A DNA stretch of 64,000 bases from Aurantiacibacter arachoides (lineage in GTDB: Bacteria > Pseudomonadota > Alphaproteobacteria > Sphingomonadales > Sphingomonadaceae): NCBI RefSeq assembly GCF_009827335.1, contig NZ_WTYH01000001.1, forward strand, positions 186,001-250,000, given 5' to 3'. Both the position numbers and the translations under genes were made by a program. Every line of letters starts with the position of its first letter. Positions within the stretch are counted from its first letter, which is position 1. The notes beneath the pieces are model-generated. The model had not been told where the DNA came from, did no database searches, and was given only the letters and a program-made list of their open reading frames with translations. Positions 25,238 to 33,842 of this stretch are shown here, piece after piece.

Positions 25238-25990
25238 TTACAGCCCCAGCACGTCAGTCATGGTATAGCGGCCCGGCGCCTTGCCGATCAGCCAGGCGGC
25301 AGCGCGGATCGCGCCGCGCGCGAAGATGGCGCGGCTTTGGGCCGAGTGCGAGAAGGTCAGCCGCTCGTCCTCGCCGGCAAAGATGACCGAGTGTTCGCCC
25401 GGCACCGTGCCACCGCGCAAAGCGGCAAAGCCGATGGCACCCGGCGCCCGGCGGCCGGTGTGGCCGTCGCGCCCGCTCTCCGTGGCGTCGGCAAGCGCGA
25501 TATTCCGGCCTGCCGCGGCAGCCTCCCCCAGCAGCAGCGCGGTGCCGGACGGCGCATCGACCTTCATCCGGTGGTGCATTTCCAGCACCTCGATATCCCA
25601 ATCCGGGCCGAGCCGCGCCGCCGCCTCACGCACAAGGTGCGCTAGCAGGGTCACGCCAAGCGACGTATTACCGGTCTGCAACACGGGAATGGTGCGCGCC
25701 GCTTCGTCGATGGCGGCGTGGTGATCTGGCGACAGGCCGGTGGTGCCGATCAGGATAGGAATGCCCGCACCCCGCGCCGCGGCGAGGTTGTCGGCCAAGG
25801 CATCGGGAGCGGAAAAGTCGACCAGCACGTCGGCATGGCCGGCCAGGTCCGCCGGATCATGCGTCCGGCCGACGCCGCCGGCGCAGGTATGCTCGCCTTC
25901 ATCGAGCAGCGCGGCGATCGCCTGCCCCATCCGGCCATCGCTGCCGATGATGCCCATGCGCGCTACAGATTGTGCTACAGATTGTGTCAT
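25238..25990 (-). CDS. dapB: 4-hydroxy-tetrahydrodipicolinate reductase
   Basis: Reduces 4-hydroxy-tetrahydrodipicolinate with NAD(P)H in the diaminopimelate/lysine pathway. 250 residues. The Rossmann motif is MGIIGSDGRMGQ, with VDFSAPDAL, GTTGLS, catalytic EMHHRMKVDAPSGTAL and C-terminal GAIRAAAWLIGKAPGRYTM. The start ATG is followed by a 12-bp tandem duplication giving QSVAQSVA before the conserved fold. It is divergent from the sirtuin gene with only 26 bp between the start codons. Confidence 0.95.
   Translation of the reverse strand: MTQSVAQSVARMGIIGSDGRMGQAIAALLDEGEHTCAGGVGRTHDPADLAGHADVLVDFSAPDALADNLAAARGAGIPILIGTTGLSPDHHAAIDEAARTIPVLQTGNTSLGVTLLAHLVREAAARLGPDWDIEVLEMHHRMKVDAPSGTALLLGEAAAAGRNIALADATESGRDGHTGRRAPGAIGFAALRGGTVPGEHSVIFAGEDERLTFSHSAQSRAIFARGAIRAAAWLIGKAPGRYTMTDVLGL
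25962..25985 (-). repeat. 12-bp tandem repeat at the dapB 5' end
   Basis: GCTACAGATTGT occurs twice back to back (25962-25973, 25974-25985 on the plus strand), adding one in-frame QSVA copy to the DapB N-terminus. It looks like a recent slippage or duplication. Confidence 0.85.
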
Positions 25991-26016
25991 TCCCGCTCCA
26001 ATCGTATGCGCGCTTC

Positions 26017-26751
26017 ATGCAAGCCCTGAATGCCGTGCGCAACATCGTGATCCTCACCGGGGCCGGAATTTCTGCCGAAAGCGGACTGCGCACCTTTCGT
26101 GCCGACGATGGATTGTGGGAAGATCACCCGATCGAACAGGTCGCCACGCCCGAAGGTTTCGCCCGCGATCCTGACCTGGTCCAGCGCTTCTACGATCAGC
26201 GCCGCACCGATATTCGCGCTGCCCGCCCCAATGCCGCGCATGAGGCGCTAGGACGGCTGGACCAAGAGTGGGCCAAGGGCGAGCACGGCGACCTCCTGAT
26301 CGTCACCCAAAACATCGACGACCTTCACGAACGCGGCGGCGCCCGCCGGGTGCTGCACATGCACGGCGAAGGACTTTCGGCATGGTGCACGGCGTGCGGG
26401 GCCCGCGTCCGCTGGGAAGGCACGCTGCGCGATGGACCGCCTTGCCCATCGTGCGGCGCAGCTGCCTTGCGCCCCGACATCGTGTGGTTCGGGGAGATGC
26501 CTTACGCGATGGAGCGCATCTTTGCCGCCATCGCGGCGTGCGACCTGTTCGTCTCGATCGGCACCAGCGGCGCGGTCTATCCGGCGGCGGGGTTCGTCCA
26601 GGAAGCCAGCCGCGCAGGTGCGCGCACGCTCGAACTCAATCTCGAACGAAGCCTGGGCAGCGCGATGTTCGATGAAACGCGTCTCGGCCCGGCCAGCGAA
26701 CTGGTCCCGGCCTGGGTGGACGACTTGCTAGACCCTCGCGAAACCGGATAA
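26017..26751 (+). CDS. cobB: NAD-dependent protein deacylase, Sir2 family
   Basis: Sirtuin that removes acyl groups from protein lysines using NAD+; 244 residues. Motifs: GAGISAESGLRTFR, TQNIDDLHERGG, catalytic His in LHMHG, four zinc Cys (CTACG and CPSCG), and GTSGAVYPAAGF. The FYDQRR stretch has the Tyr and Arg that give CobB and SIRT5 desuccinylase activity. ATG 26017 precedes the domain directly; more upstream codons are open but overlap the dapB start region. Confidence 0.93.
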   Translation: MQALNAVRNIVILTGAGISAESGLRTFRADDGLWEDHPIEQVATPEGFARDPDLVQRFYDQRRTDIRAARPNAAHEALGRLDQEWAKGEHGDLLIVTQNIDDLHERGGARRVLHMHGEGLSAWCTACGARVRWEGTLRDGPPCPSCGAAALRPDIVWFGEMPYAMERIFAAIAACDLFVSIGTSGAVYPAAGFVQEASRAGARTLELNLERSLGSAMFDETRLGPASELVPAWVDDLLDPRETG

Positions 26752-26826
26752 GCCTTCCGTCGTCGCTGGCACTTGGCGCGGGCCACGCTATAGTCCGGGT
26801 GCAAAGGAACCGAGGTCCACCCACGC

Positions 26827-28263
26827 ATGCACGCTTCGCAATACTGGCAATGGACGCGTCCCGCCGAACTGCCCCAGACATTTGAAGAAGGCTCGCTCGA
26901 TCAGTGGCGCGACTTTGCCGACCTGTTGCCGTCGCTGTGCTGGATCGCCCTCAGCGATGGCTACATCGCATGGTACAACAAGCGCTGGCACGATTACTGC
27001 GGCACGACGCCTGAAGAGATGGAAGGCTGGGGCTGGCAGTCGGTCCACGATGCCGAGGTGCTGCCGCAGGTGATGGAGAACTGGACGGCCAGCATCGCCA
27101 CCGGCGAACCGTTCGAGATGACCTTTCCCCTGCGCGGCGCGGACGGCAAATATCGCCCGTTCCTGACCCGCATTGTTCCTGTGCGCAATCGGCAGGGCAC
27201 GGTCGTGCGCTGGTTCGGCACCAATACCGAGATCACCGATCAGAAGAAGGCCGAACGCGCGCTGGAGGTGAGCGAGGCCAAGTACGCAGTCCTCACCAAC
27301 GCCATGCCGCAGATGGTCTGGACAACCCGGCCCGACGGGTTCCACGATTACTACAATGCCCAGTGGTATCGCTTCACCGGCATGCCCAAAGGGTCCACCG
27401 ACGGCGAGGAGTGGGCCGCCATGTTCCACCCCGACGACCAGGCCCGCGCCTGGGAGCGGTGGAACCGGAGCCTGGCAACGGGCGAACTCTACGAGGTCGA
27501 ATACCGCCTGCGCCGCCACGATGGCGCCTATCGCTGGGTCCTCGGGCGTGCGTTGCCGGCGCGTGACGAGGCGGGCGAGATCGTGCGCTGGATCGGCACC
27601 TGCACCGAGATCCACGAGGCCAAGCAGCATGCCGAGCAGGGCGAGCTGCTGAACCGCGAGCTGAGCCACCGGATCAAGAACATCTTTGCCGTCATCGGCG
27701 GGCTGCTCAACCTTACCGCTCGCGACAAGCCGGAACTGCGGCCGGTAATGGGCGAGCTGACGGGCCGCATCGCGGCGCTGGGCCGGGCGCACGACTTTGC
27801 CCGTCCGCACAGCGAAATCTCCGCATCGAGCGCGCACAGCGGCGATCTCCAAGGGCTGATCGCCGAGATCATGGTGCCCTACCAGAACGCTGCCGGTGAC
27901 CGGATCACCTTAGATGGCGATCACGTGGACATCGACGACAAGGGCGCAACGCCCATGGCGCTGGTGGTCCATGAACTGGCGACGAATGCAGCGAAATACG
28001 GCTCGCTATCGGTCGACGCCGGACGCGTCGACATCGTGGTGCGCCATGAAGGTGAGGACGTGGTGGTTGCGTGGAACGAGACCGGCGGACCGGCGATCGC
28101 AACCGTGCCGGAGCATATCGGTTTCGGAACGCAACTCGCCGATCTCAGCGTCAACCGCCAGCTGGGCGGTGAGCTGCAACGCAACTGGAACCCCGGCGGG
28201 CTCGGTGTGACCATCCGCGTGCGTCAGGCCCACCTTCATCGGGCCCAGGGCAGACCTGCATAA
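26827..28263 (+). CDS. PAS-PAS HWE-family sensor histidine kinase
   Basis: Soluble sensor kinase, 478 residues, no membrane helix. Two PAS domains (about 30-140, PSLCWIALSDGYIAWYN; about 150-270, MPQMVWTTRPDGFHDYYN), each ending in a PAC-like VRWFGTNTEI or VRWIGTCTEI, precede the HWE kinase core. The phospho-acceptor His is in ELSHRIKNIFAVIGGLL, with HELATNAAKYGSLS and the WNE motif in place of the usual N and G boxes. HWE kinases often feed the alphaproteobacterial general stress response; that link is inferred. The response regulator gene converges from the other strand, 27 bp away. Confidence 0.9.
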   Translation: MHASQYWQWTRPAELPQTFEEGSLDQWRDFADLLPSLCWIALSDGYIAWYNKRWHDYCGTTPEEMEGWGWQSVHDAEVLPQVMENWTASIATGEPFEMTFPLRGADGKYRPFLTRIVPVRNRQGTVVRWFGTNTEITDQKKAERALEVSEAKYAVLTNAMPQMVWTTRPDGFHDYYNAQWYRFTGMPKGSTDGEEWAAMFHPDDQARAWERWNRSLATGELYEVEYRLRRHDGAYRWVLGRALPARDEAGEIVRWIGTCTEIHEAKQHAEQGELLNRELSHRIKNIFAVIGGLLNLTARDKPELRPVMGELTGRIAALGRAHDFARPHSEISASSAHSGDLQGLIAEIMVPYQNAAGDRITLDGDHVDIDDKGATPMALVVHELATNAAKYGSLSVDAGRVDIVVRHEGEDVVVAWNETGGPAIATVPEHIGFGTQLADLSVNRQLGGELQRNWNPGGLGVTIRVRQAHLHRAQGRPA

Positions 28264-28290
28264 CGGCAGGACCCGCCGTCGGTACGCGGA

Positions 28291-28644
28291 TCAGTGCAGT
28301 TGGCGCGAACGGACCCGTTGCACCGCTTCCATCAGATCGGCACCGGAAAACGGCTTGGGCATGATCTGCCCCAGTGTCCGGCAGGCCTCGGGAATCTGCG
28401 ACGGGTTGGCGGTGATGTAGAAAACCTCGACACCGAGCGCGACGAGGGCTGCGGCAATCGCGGGGCCGGTGGGCCCGTCGCGCAGATTGACGTCTACGAA
28501 GGCCAGATCGACCGGGGTTGAGGCAAGCGCCATCGCCTCCGTCTGATCGCAGGCGATACCCACCGATTGCACGGCCAGCGATTGCAATTCGGATTCGAGG
28601 TGAAGCGCGGTGAGCAGCTCGTCCTCGACAATCAACGCCCGCAT
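28291..28644 (-). CDS. Single-domain response regulator
   Basis: A 117-residue receiver domain without an output domain. Acidic pocket VEDE (7-9), phospho-acceptor D51 (FVDVNLRDG), T78 (YITAN) and K97 (MPKPF) are present, so it is competent for phosphorylation. Likely partner of the adjacent HWE kinase, acting as a phosphate relay or sink. It converges on the kinase gene and so has its own promoter. Confidence 0.9.
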   Translation of the reverse strand: MRALIVEDELLTALHLESELQSLAVQSVGIACDQTEAMALASTPVDLAFVDVNLRDGPTGPAIAAALVALGVEVFYITANPSQIPEACRTLGQIMPKPFSGADLMEAVQRVRSRQLH

Positions 28645-28753
28645 TCCAAATTTTCCTGCTCAAGTGTAAAAGACAAAGCGCTGGGGGAGGGGCCCGGTTC
28701 CCGGCGCATTAACGCTGAAGCGCGAGGTGTTGCCTTGGCGCCACCCTCGCCAT

Positions 28754-29527
28754 TCAGGCGCAAGCCGAACACCGTGGATCGGGGGCGATGCGCAAGGTGC
28801 GCATGCCGGGTTTCAGTCCGTCCACCAGGTGCAGCATGCCCCATTGGGGATCGCCCATCTGCGGGGCGACGATGATCCGCACCGCCTGCATGGCGGCAAG
28901 CGTTCCGACCCAGCCAACCATTGCGCCAAGCACCCCGTCTTCGGCACAGGTGTCGCAATCGTCGGCATCGAAGGCATCGCCGACGAAGCAGCGGTAGCAC
29001 GGCTGATCGGCATTATGGCCGGCGAAGGCGCCGACCTGCCCCTGGAAGCGCCCGACGGCGGCGGAGAGCAGCGGCACCCTGGCCGCAACGCAGGCGTCGG
29101 ACACGGCGAGCCGGGTGGCGAAATTGTCCGTTCCGTCGATCACCAGGTCCGCCCCTTCGACCAGCGAAGCGGCATTGCCCGGACCGATCCGGGTATCCGA
29201 AATGTCGACCGCCAGCGCATTGTCGAAATTGGCCAGCCAGCGGCGCGCGGAGACCGCCTTGCCGTGGCCCACGTCTCGCGCGGCATAGATCGTCTGGCGT
29301 TGCAGGTTCGATACCTCGACCGCGCCGTCATCGACCAGCGCGAACCGGCCCACCCCCGCGCCCGCGAGGTATTGCACCACCGGCGCGCCGATCCCGCCCA
29401 GGCCGATGATGGCGATGCGGCTTCGTGCCAGCCTTACCTGCCCCGCGCCGCCGATCTCGGGCAAGACGATGTGCCGCGCAAAGCGGTCGAGGCGCTCGTC
29501 AGTCAGCGGATGCGGTGGATCGTCCAT
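28754..29527 (-). CDS. ThiF/MoeB/HesA family adenylyltransferase
   Basis: E1-like enzyme that adenylates the C-terminus of a sulfur-carrier protein (MoaD or ThiS type). 257 residues. Features: RFARHIVLPEIGGAGQ, the nucleotide-binding GLGGIGAP, DDGAVEVSNLQRQ, GTDNFATR, and zinc Cys pairs CYRC and the C-terminal CSAC. The loop CDTCAEDGVLG carries candidate catalytic Cys residues. There is no rhodanese domain. Whether it serves molybdopterin or thiamine synthesis is undecided. Downstream of dnaA on the same strand. Confidence 0.88.
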   Translation of the reverse strand: MDDPPHPLTDERLDRFARHIVLPEIGGAGQVRLARSRIAIIGLGGIGAPVVQYLAGAGVGRFALVDDGAVEVSNLQRQTIYAARDVGHGKAVSARRWLANFDNALAVDISDTRIGPGNAASLVEGADLVIDGTDNFATRLAVSDACVAARVPLLSAAVGRFQGQVGAFAGHNADQPCYRCFVGDAFDADDCDTCAEDGVLGAMVGWVGTLAAMQAVRIIVAPQMGDPQWGMLHLVDGLKPGMRTLRIAPDPRCSACA

Positions 29528-29626
29528 GTGCAGAAGGCTGTTGGCAGCCTGTGGACCCCCTGTCGATAGGCAGCGGTAAGCGCCCGGACCCGCCCGCGTC
29601 TGCGAGGGTGCGGCGCTGCCCGCAGC

Positions 29627-31030
29627 CTAGCTTTCGAGCTGGCGGAGCAGGCTGCGCACGTCGCCATCCATGTCGGCGTCGCGCTGGCGCAGGTCCTCGA
29701 TCAGGCGCACCGCGTGGATGACCGTCGAGTGATCGCGGCCCCCGAACTTCCGGCCGATTTCCGGATAGCTGCGCGGGGTGAGCACCTTGGCAAGATACAT
29801 CGCCACCTGGCGCGGGCGCACGACGGCGCGGGCGCGGCGCTTTGATGACATTTCCGACCGGTCGATCCGGTAGAACTGGCAGACCGTGCGCTGGATCTCG
29901 TCGATCGTTATGCGCCGGCGATTGGCGCTGAGGATGTCGGTCAGCTGCTCCTCGGCAAGCTGCAGCGACACTTCCTGCCCGGTAAGCTGGGCATAGGCGA
30001 TCAGCTTGTTGAGCCCGCCCACCAGCTCACGCACGTTGCGATTGATGGTGCGCGCGAGAAATTCGATGACGTCCGCGGGCACTTCCAGCGGTGCAAAGCG
30101 GGTGAGCTTGCTTTCCAGGATCAGGCGGCGCAGCTCGATGTCAGCGGACTGGATGTCGGCGACCAGACCCATCGACAGGCGGCTGAGAAGGCGCGGTTCC
30201 ACCCCGTCGAGCGCCTGTGGGGCGCGATCCGCGGCAAACACCAGCCGCTTGCCCTCGGCCAGCAGCGCGTCGATCGTGTAGAGCAGTTCTTCCTGCGCGC
30301 TGGCCTTGCCGATGATGAACTGGATGTCGTCCACCAGCAGCAGGTCGAACCCGCGCAGGCGCGATTTGAACTCCATCATCTCGTTGGATTTCAGCGCCTG
30401 GACGAATTCCACCATGAAGCGTTCGGCGCTGCAGTAGAAAATGCGCGCACGCGGATGCGCCTGTAGGTAGGAATGGCCGATGGCGTGCATCAGGTGCGTC
30501 TTGCCCTGGCCGGTGGCGGCCTTGAGGTAGAGCGGGCTGAACTGCGGCTTTTCCGCCTTGCTCATGCGTTCGGCGGCGTTCTTGGCGAGCACGTTGGTGC
30601 TGCCGGTCACGAAGGCGGCAAAGGTCTGGCTGGGGTCAAGGCCGACGGACGAGGTGAAGCCATCGTCGCCGATCGATTCCATGGCCATGGCCGAATCGTT
30701 GGCAGCGCGCTGGCCGAAGCCCTGGTGGCCGCGCAGGTCGAAATCGGCGATCTTGCGACGACCGGGATGCACGGCGATCTTCACTTGGCGCACTTCGCCC
30801 CGGGCGATCTTCCACGCCAGCGACAGCCGGTCGTGATAGCGGTCCTGCACCCAGTTGGCGGAAAACTCGGTCGGCAGGAACAGTTCCAGCGTGCCGGTTT
30901 CGTTGCACATCTTGCCCAGCTGGATCGGCTTGATCCACTGGGTGAAGAGCTGGTGACCAAGATCCTTGCGCAGCCCCTGGCTGATGTCGGCCCAGTCTGC
31001 CGCCAGATCCACTGCTTCCTGATCTTCCAT
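29627..31030 (-). CDS. dnaA: Chromosomal replication initiator protein DnaA
   Basis: Origin-binding AAA+ initiator, 467 residues. Domain I (LRKDLGHQLFTQWIKPIQL) is followed by a linker, AAA+ domain III with P-loop AATGQGKT at 171-178 (Ala where many DnaA proteins have the first Gly), Walker B LLLVDDIQF, and the C-terminal helix-turn-helix with PEIGRKFGGRDHSTVIHA. The start is the ATG of MEDQEAVDLAADW. It is preceded by about 550 bp without genes, then rpsT. Confidence 0.97.
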   Translation of the reverse strand: MEDQEAVDLAADWADISQGLRKDLGHQLFTQWIKPIQLGKMCNETGTLELFLPTEFSANWVQDRYHDRLSLAWKIARGEVRQVKIAVHPGRRKIADFDLRGHQGFGQRAANDSAMAMESIGDDGFTSSVGLDPSQTFAAFVTGSTNVLAKNAAERMSKAEKPQFSPLYLKAATGQGKTHLMHAIGHSYLQAHPRARIFYCSAERFMVEFVQALKSNEMMEFKSRLRGFDLLLVDDIQFIIGKASAQEELLYTIDALLAEGKRLVFAADRAPQALDGVEPRLLSRLSMGLVADIQSADIELRRLILESKLTRFAPLEVPADVIEFLARTINRNVRELVGGLNKLIAYAQLTGQEVSLQLAEEQLTDILSANRRRITIDEIQRTVCQFYRIDRSEMSSKRRARAVVRPRQVAMYLAKVLTPRSYPEIGRKFGGRDHSTVIHAVRLIEDLRQRDADMDGDVRSLLRQLES

Positions 31031-31578
31031 GCAATCCTCTATCGCCTCGCGCCCGGCCGTAGCCGGACGACCGCCATGCGGTGTCATCCTAATCATTGTC
31101 GACCCCGTTCCACCCGATACTCCCCCCCAAGCGACCGCGAACGGCATCCCCTTCGGGCAAGCGCACGGCTCCCGCTTCCGGAACCCTTGGTGGGCGCCGG
31201 AGGTGGCAGATGTAGCTCCTACTTGTGGACGACCGCTTCGCTCCCGCTCGGCGATCTGCAGCCGTTATGACCGTCTGGCCGAGCCGAGCAAGTAGGGGAT
31301 ATCGATTTAAAAAAAATATACGGCCTTGACTCGCGGTATGCCGCAGGGGTGCGTTCAAGTGCCTGATTTTACGTAGATATGATTATGACAGTCCTGCGAA
31401 TCGCGACAATTGCGTGGGTCCAAACCCGGCGCATCATCCGCTTCGAAGGCCGGCAGCGAAAACGCGAACGGGGGCCGTGGATAACCACGACCCCCGTTTG
31501 AATTTCGTTCCGATTACGTTCGCCGCCTGGTTGCCAGACAGCGCGAATCGATCGGCGGCCAGACCGCCGGGCAGCGAA
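31031..31578. promoter_or_regulatory. dnaA-rpsT intergenic region; candidate dnaA control region or replication origin
   Basis: No gene is visible in 548 bp. It contains an AT-rich stretch (31299-31320, with an A8 run), a second AT-rich patch near 31366-31390, a DnaA-box-like TTATCCACG within the rpsT terminator loop (minus strand, 31484-31476) and a weaker TCGTCCACA (31232-31224). A possible dnaA promoter on the minus strand is TTGCTC (31291-31286), 16 bp, CATAAC (31269-31264). Two boxes are too few to claim an origin. Confidence 0.4.
31467..31498 (-). terminator. rpsT terminator with embedded DnaA-box-like sequence
   Basis: AACGGGGG...CGTGG pairs with CCACG...CCCCCGTT around an ATAA loop, one mismatch in 14 pairs. 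On the minus strand it is followed by CGCGTTTT. The loop region reads GTTATCCACG on that strand. Confidence 0.7.
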
Positions 31579-31839
31579 TCAGAGCGCGGCGATTCGCTTG
31601 GACAGGCGGCTCATCTTGCGCGACGCGGTGTTCTTGTGGATCACGCCCTTGGCAACGCCCTTGGCGATTTCCGGCTGCGCGACCTTGAGCGCATCCTGCG
31701 CGGCCTGCTTGTCGCCCTCGGTGCAGGCGGTCTCCACCTTCTTCACGAAGCCGCGAATGCGGCTCCTGCGGGCGCCGTTGATCTCGGCACGCTTGTCGTT
31801 GCGACGGATACGCTTCTTGGCTTGCGGCGTGTTGGCCAT
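31579..31839 (-). CDS. rpsT: 30S ribosomal protein S20
   Basis: An 86-residue small-subunit protein with the full bS20 sequence pattern [21 protein letters not shown]...[13 protein letters not shown]...[22 protein letters not shown]. An AGGAAAA Shine-Dalgarno precedes the ATG. A hairpin CGGCCGT/ACGGCCG (31855-31874) lies in its leader and could take part in autoregulation. It is upstream of dnaA on the same strand but separated by its own terminator. Confidence 0.97.
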   Translation of the reverse strand: MANTPQAKKRIRRNDKRAEINGARRSRIRGFVKKVETACTEGDKQAAQDALKVAQPEIAKGVAKGVIHKNTASRKMSRLSKRIAAL

Positions 31840-31927
31840 GTTTTCCTCGTGTCTCGGCCGTCCGTGAACGGCCGGTCTTGTCTTGGATAGAATCGGTAAA
31901 GCGACGCGTAAGCGCCGGAAAGCGCGC

Positions 31928-31956
31928 CACCTAGTTGGCATGCGATGAAATTGCAA
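31928..31956 (-). promoter_or_regulatory. Putative rpsT promoter
   Basis: Minus strand TTGCAA (31956-31951), 17 bp, TAGGTG (31933-31928), about 90 bp before the start codon. Confidence 0.5.
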
Positions 31957-31988
31957 GCGCCAACGGCCTCGGCGTGCAGGGTTCAATA

Positions 31989-32009
31989 GCCCCATTGTTA
32001 CGATGGGGC
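31989..32009 (-). terminator. mutM terminator
   Basis: GCCCCAT and ATGGGGC form a 7-bp stem with a 7-base loop just after the mutM stop. The tail on the minus strand is short (TATTG), so it is a weak terminator. Confidence 0.5.
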
Positions 32010-32014
32010 CAGGG

Positions 32015-32830
32015 TCATTTCTGACAGACTGGACAGAACCAGGTGCTGCGCCCGCCTTGCACGATGCGCCGCACGGTGCCGCCATCATCGCGCAGGCACG
32101 CCTGTCCTTCCCGTCCGTAGACCTGAAAGCGGGTCGCGAAATAGCCCAGTTCCCCATCGGGCCGGGCATAGTCGCGCAGGGTCGATCCGCCGTCCTCGAT
32201 CGATTGCAGCAGCACCTCGCGGATGGCCGGCACCAGCCGCGCGAGGGCCGGGCGATAGACCTTGTCGCCGTGCTTGCGTGGGTGGATGCGTGCGCGAAAC
32301 AGCGCCTCGCACACGTAGATATTGCCCAGCCCCGCGACTACGTGCTGATCGAGCAGCAAGAGCTTGATCGCCTGCCGCCGCCCGCGGATGGCGCGGCGCA
32401 GGTGATCGACGCTGAGCGCCTCGCCCAGCGGCTCGGGGCCCATTGCGGCAAAGGCGGGCCAGGCATCGAGCAGCGGCGTATCGACGAGGGCGACGTAGCC
32501 GAAGCGGCGCGGGTCGTTGAGCGCGAAGCGGTTTGCCGCGGTCTCGATCAGCAGGTGGTCGTGCCTGTCCGCCGATTCGGGATCGATGCGCCAGCGCCCG
32601 CTCATGCCGAGATGGAAGATCATCGTGGTGTCGCGGTCGGTGTGGACGAGGCCATACTTCGCCCGCCGCCCCAGGCCCGACACCCGCGCGCCGGTGAGCG
32701 CCTGCACCAGTCCGGTGGGGAAGGGGAAGCGCATGTCCGGCCGGGCCAGGACGACGCGCTCGATCCGCTGCCCGTCGAGGAAGCGCGCCAGGCCGCGCAC
32801 GGTGGTCTCTACTTCGGGAAGCTCGGGCAT
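32015..32830 (-). CDS. mutM: Formamidopyrimidine-DNA glycosylase
   Basis: Removes 8-oxoguanine and FaPy lesions. 271 residues, starting [14 protein letters not shown] with the catalytic Pro after Met and the Glu that follows. The helix-two-turn-helix region [17 protein letters not shown] and GGSTLRDY loop are conserved. The C-terminal zinc finger is altered: Cys at 245, 266 and 269, but Asp at 248 where the second ligand of the first pair usually is. Divergent from the EamA transporter gene. Confidence 0.93.
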   Translation of the reverse strand: MPELPEVETTVRGLARFLDGQRIERVVLARPDMRFPFPTGLVQALTGARVSGLGRRAKYGLVHTDRDTTMIFHLGMSGRWRIDPESADRHDHLLIETAANRFALNDPRRFGYVALVDTPLLDAWPAFAAMGPEPLGEALSVDHLRRAIRGRRQAIKLLLLDQHVVAGLGNIYVCEALFRARIHPRKHGDKVYRPALARLVPAIREVLLQSIEDGGSTLRDYARPDGELGYFATRFQVYGREGQACLRDDGGTVRRIVQGGRSTWFCPVCQK

Positions 32831-32900
32831 GGGCGCAATGTAGGGGCGCGCGCGCATTCTGTCATCGCCAAGCGTGCGGCTGCCGCCTATCGCACCGGCG

Positions 32901-33842
32901 ATGACGCTTCGACCCGATACGCGCGCGCTTGCCCTGCTTGGCCTGGTGATGGTCTTCTGGGCCGGCAATTCGATCGTCGGGCGCGCGGTGGCGGACAGTA
33001 TTCCTCCGCTGACCCTGGCTTTCATGCGCTGGACGGGGGCCTCGCTGCTGCTGTTGCCGTTTGCCTGGACGCCGCTGCGCCGCGACCTGCCGGTGCTGCG
33101 CACACAGTGGAAGGCGGTGCTGCTGCTCGGCCTGCTGGGCATCGGCGCGTTCAATGCGCTGCTGTACAGCGGCCTGCACTATACCACCGCGACCAACGCG
33201 CTGCTGCTGCAGGCGGCGGTGCCGGCGCTGGTGCTGGTGCTTGATCGGATGTTCTACAAGGTGCGGGCCGGGGGCTGGCAGGTGGCGGGCACGGTGGCCT
33301 CGACGCTTGGCGTGATCATCGTGGTGTTCCGCGCCGACCCCGCGCTGCTCGCCGCGCTGCACCTGGGCGCGGGCGACGCGCTGGTGCTGGCCTCGGTCGT
33401 GGTCTGGGCGCTCTATACCGTGTTCCTGCGCCTGCGTCCCCAGGTCTCGCCCGTCAGTTTCGTGGCGGCGACATTTGCCGTGGGCGTGGTCTCGATGGCA
33501 CCGTTCGCTGCCTGGGAATTCACGCGCGGGCTGCGAATCGCATGGAGCACGGGAACGGTCCTCGCGCTCGCCTACGTCAGCGTCTTCCCCTCGCTGCTCA
33601 GCTACTTCATCTACAACGCCGCTGCCGCGCGGCTGGGGGCGGCGCGGGCCGGCCAGTCGATCACGCTTCTGCCGATCTTCGGCGCTCTGCTTTCGGCCGT
33701 GTTGCTGGGGGAGGCGCTGCACTGGTATCATGCGCTGGGCATGGCAATGATCGGGGCGGGCATCGCCATGGGCCTGCTGGCATTGCGACGGCAACAAGCC
33801 GGTGGCGCACCTGCCGGTGCCCCGCTAGAGGGCGAGGGATGA
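32901..33842 (+). CDS. EamA/DMT family transporter
   Basis: Ten-helix inner membrane protein of the drug/metabolite transporter superfamily, 313 residues, with two EamA repeats (GLVMVFWAGNSIVGRAV at the start; GDALVLASVVVWALYTVFLRL starting the second). Substrate unknown. ATG 32901 is chosen since the first helix begins right after it; the frame is open a few codons more. The stop overlaps the ubiE start (ATGA). Confidence 0.9.
   Translation: MTLRPDTRALALLGLVMVFWAGNSIVGRAVADSIPPLTLAFMRWTGASLLLLPFAWTPLRRDLPVLRTQWKAVLLLGLLGIGAFNALLYSGLHYTTATNALLLQAAVPALVLVLDRMFYKVRAGGWQVAGTVASTLGVIIVVFRADPALLAALHLGAGDALVLASVVVWALYTVFLRLRPQVSPVSFVAATFAVGVVSMAPFAAWEFTRGLRIAWSTGTVLALAYVSVFPSLLSYFIYNAAAARLGAARAGQSITLLPIFGALLSAVLLGEALHWYHALGMAMIGAGIAMGLLALRRQQAGGAPAGAPLEGEG

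Noticed and set aside
31840..32014. A small RNA or gene between rpsT and mutM
   Set aside because: The sequence is explained by the rpsT leader hairpin, its promoter and the mutM terminator.
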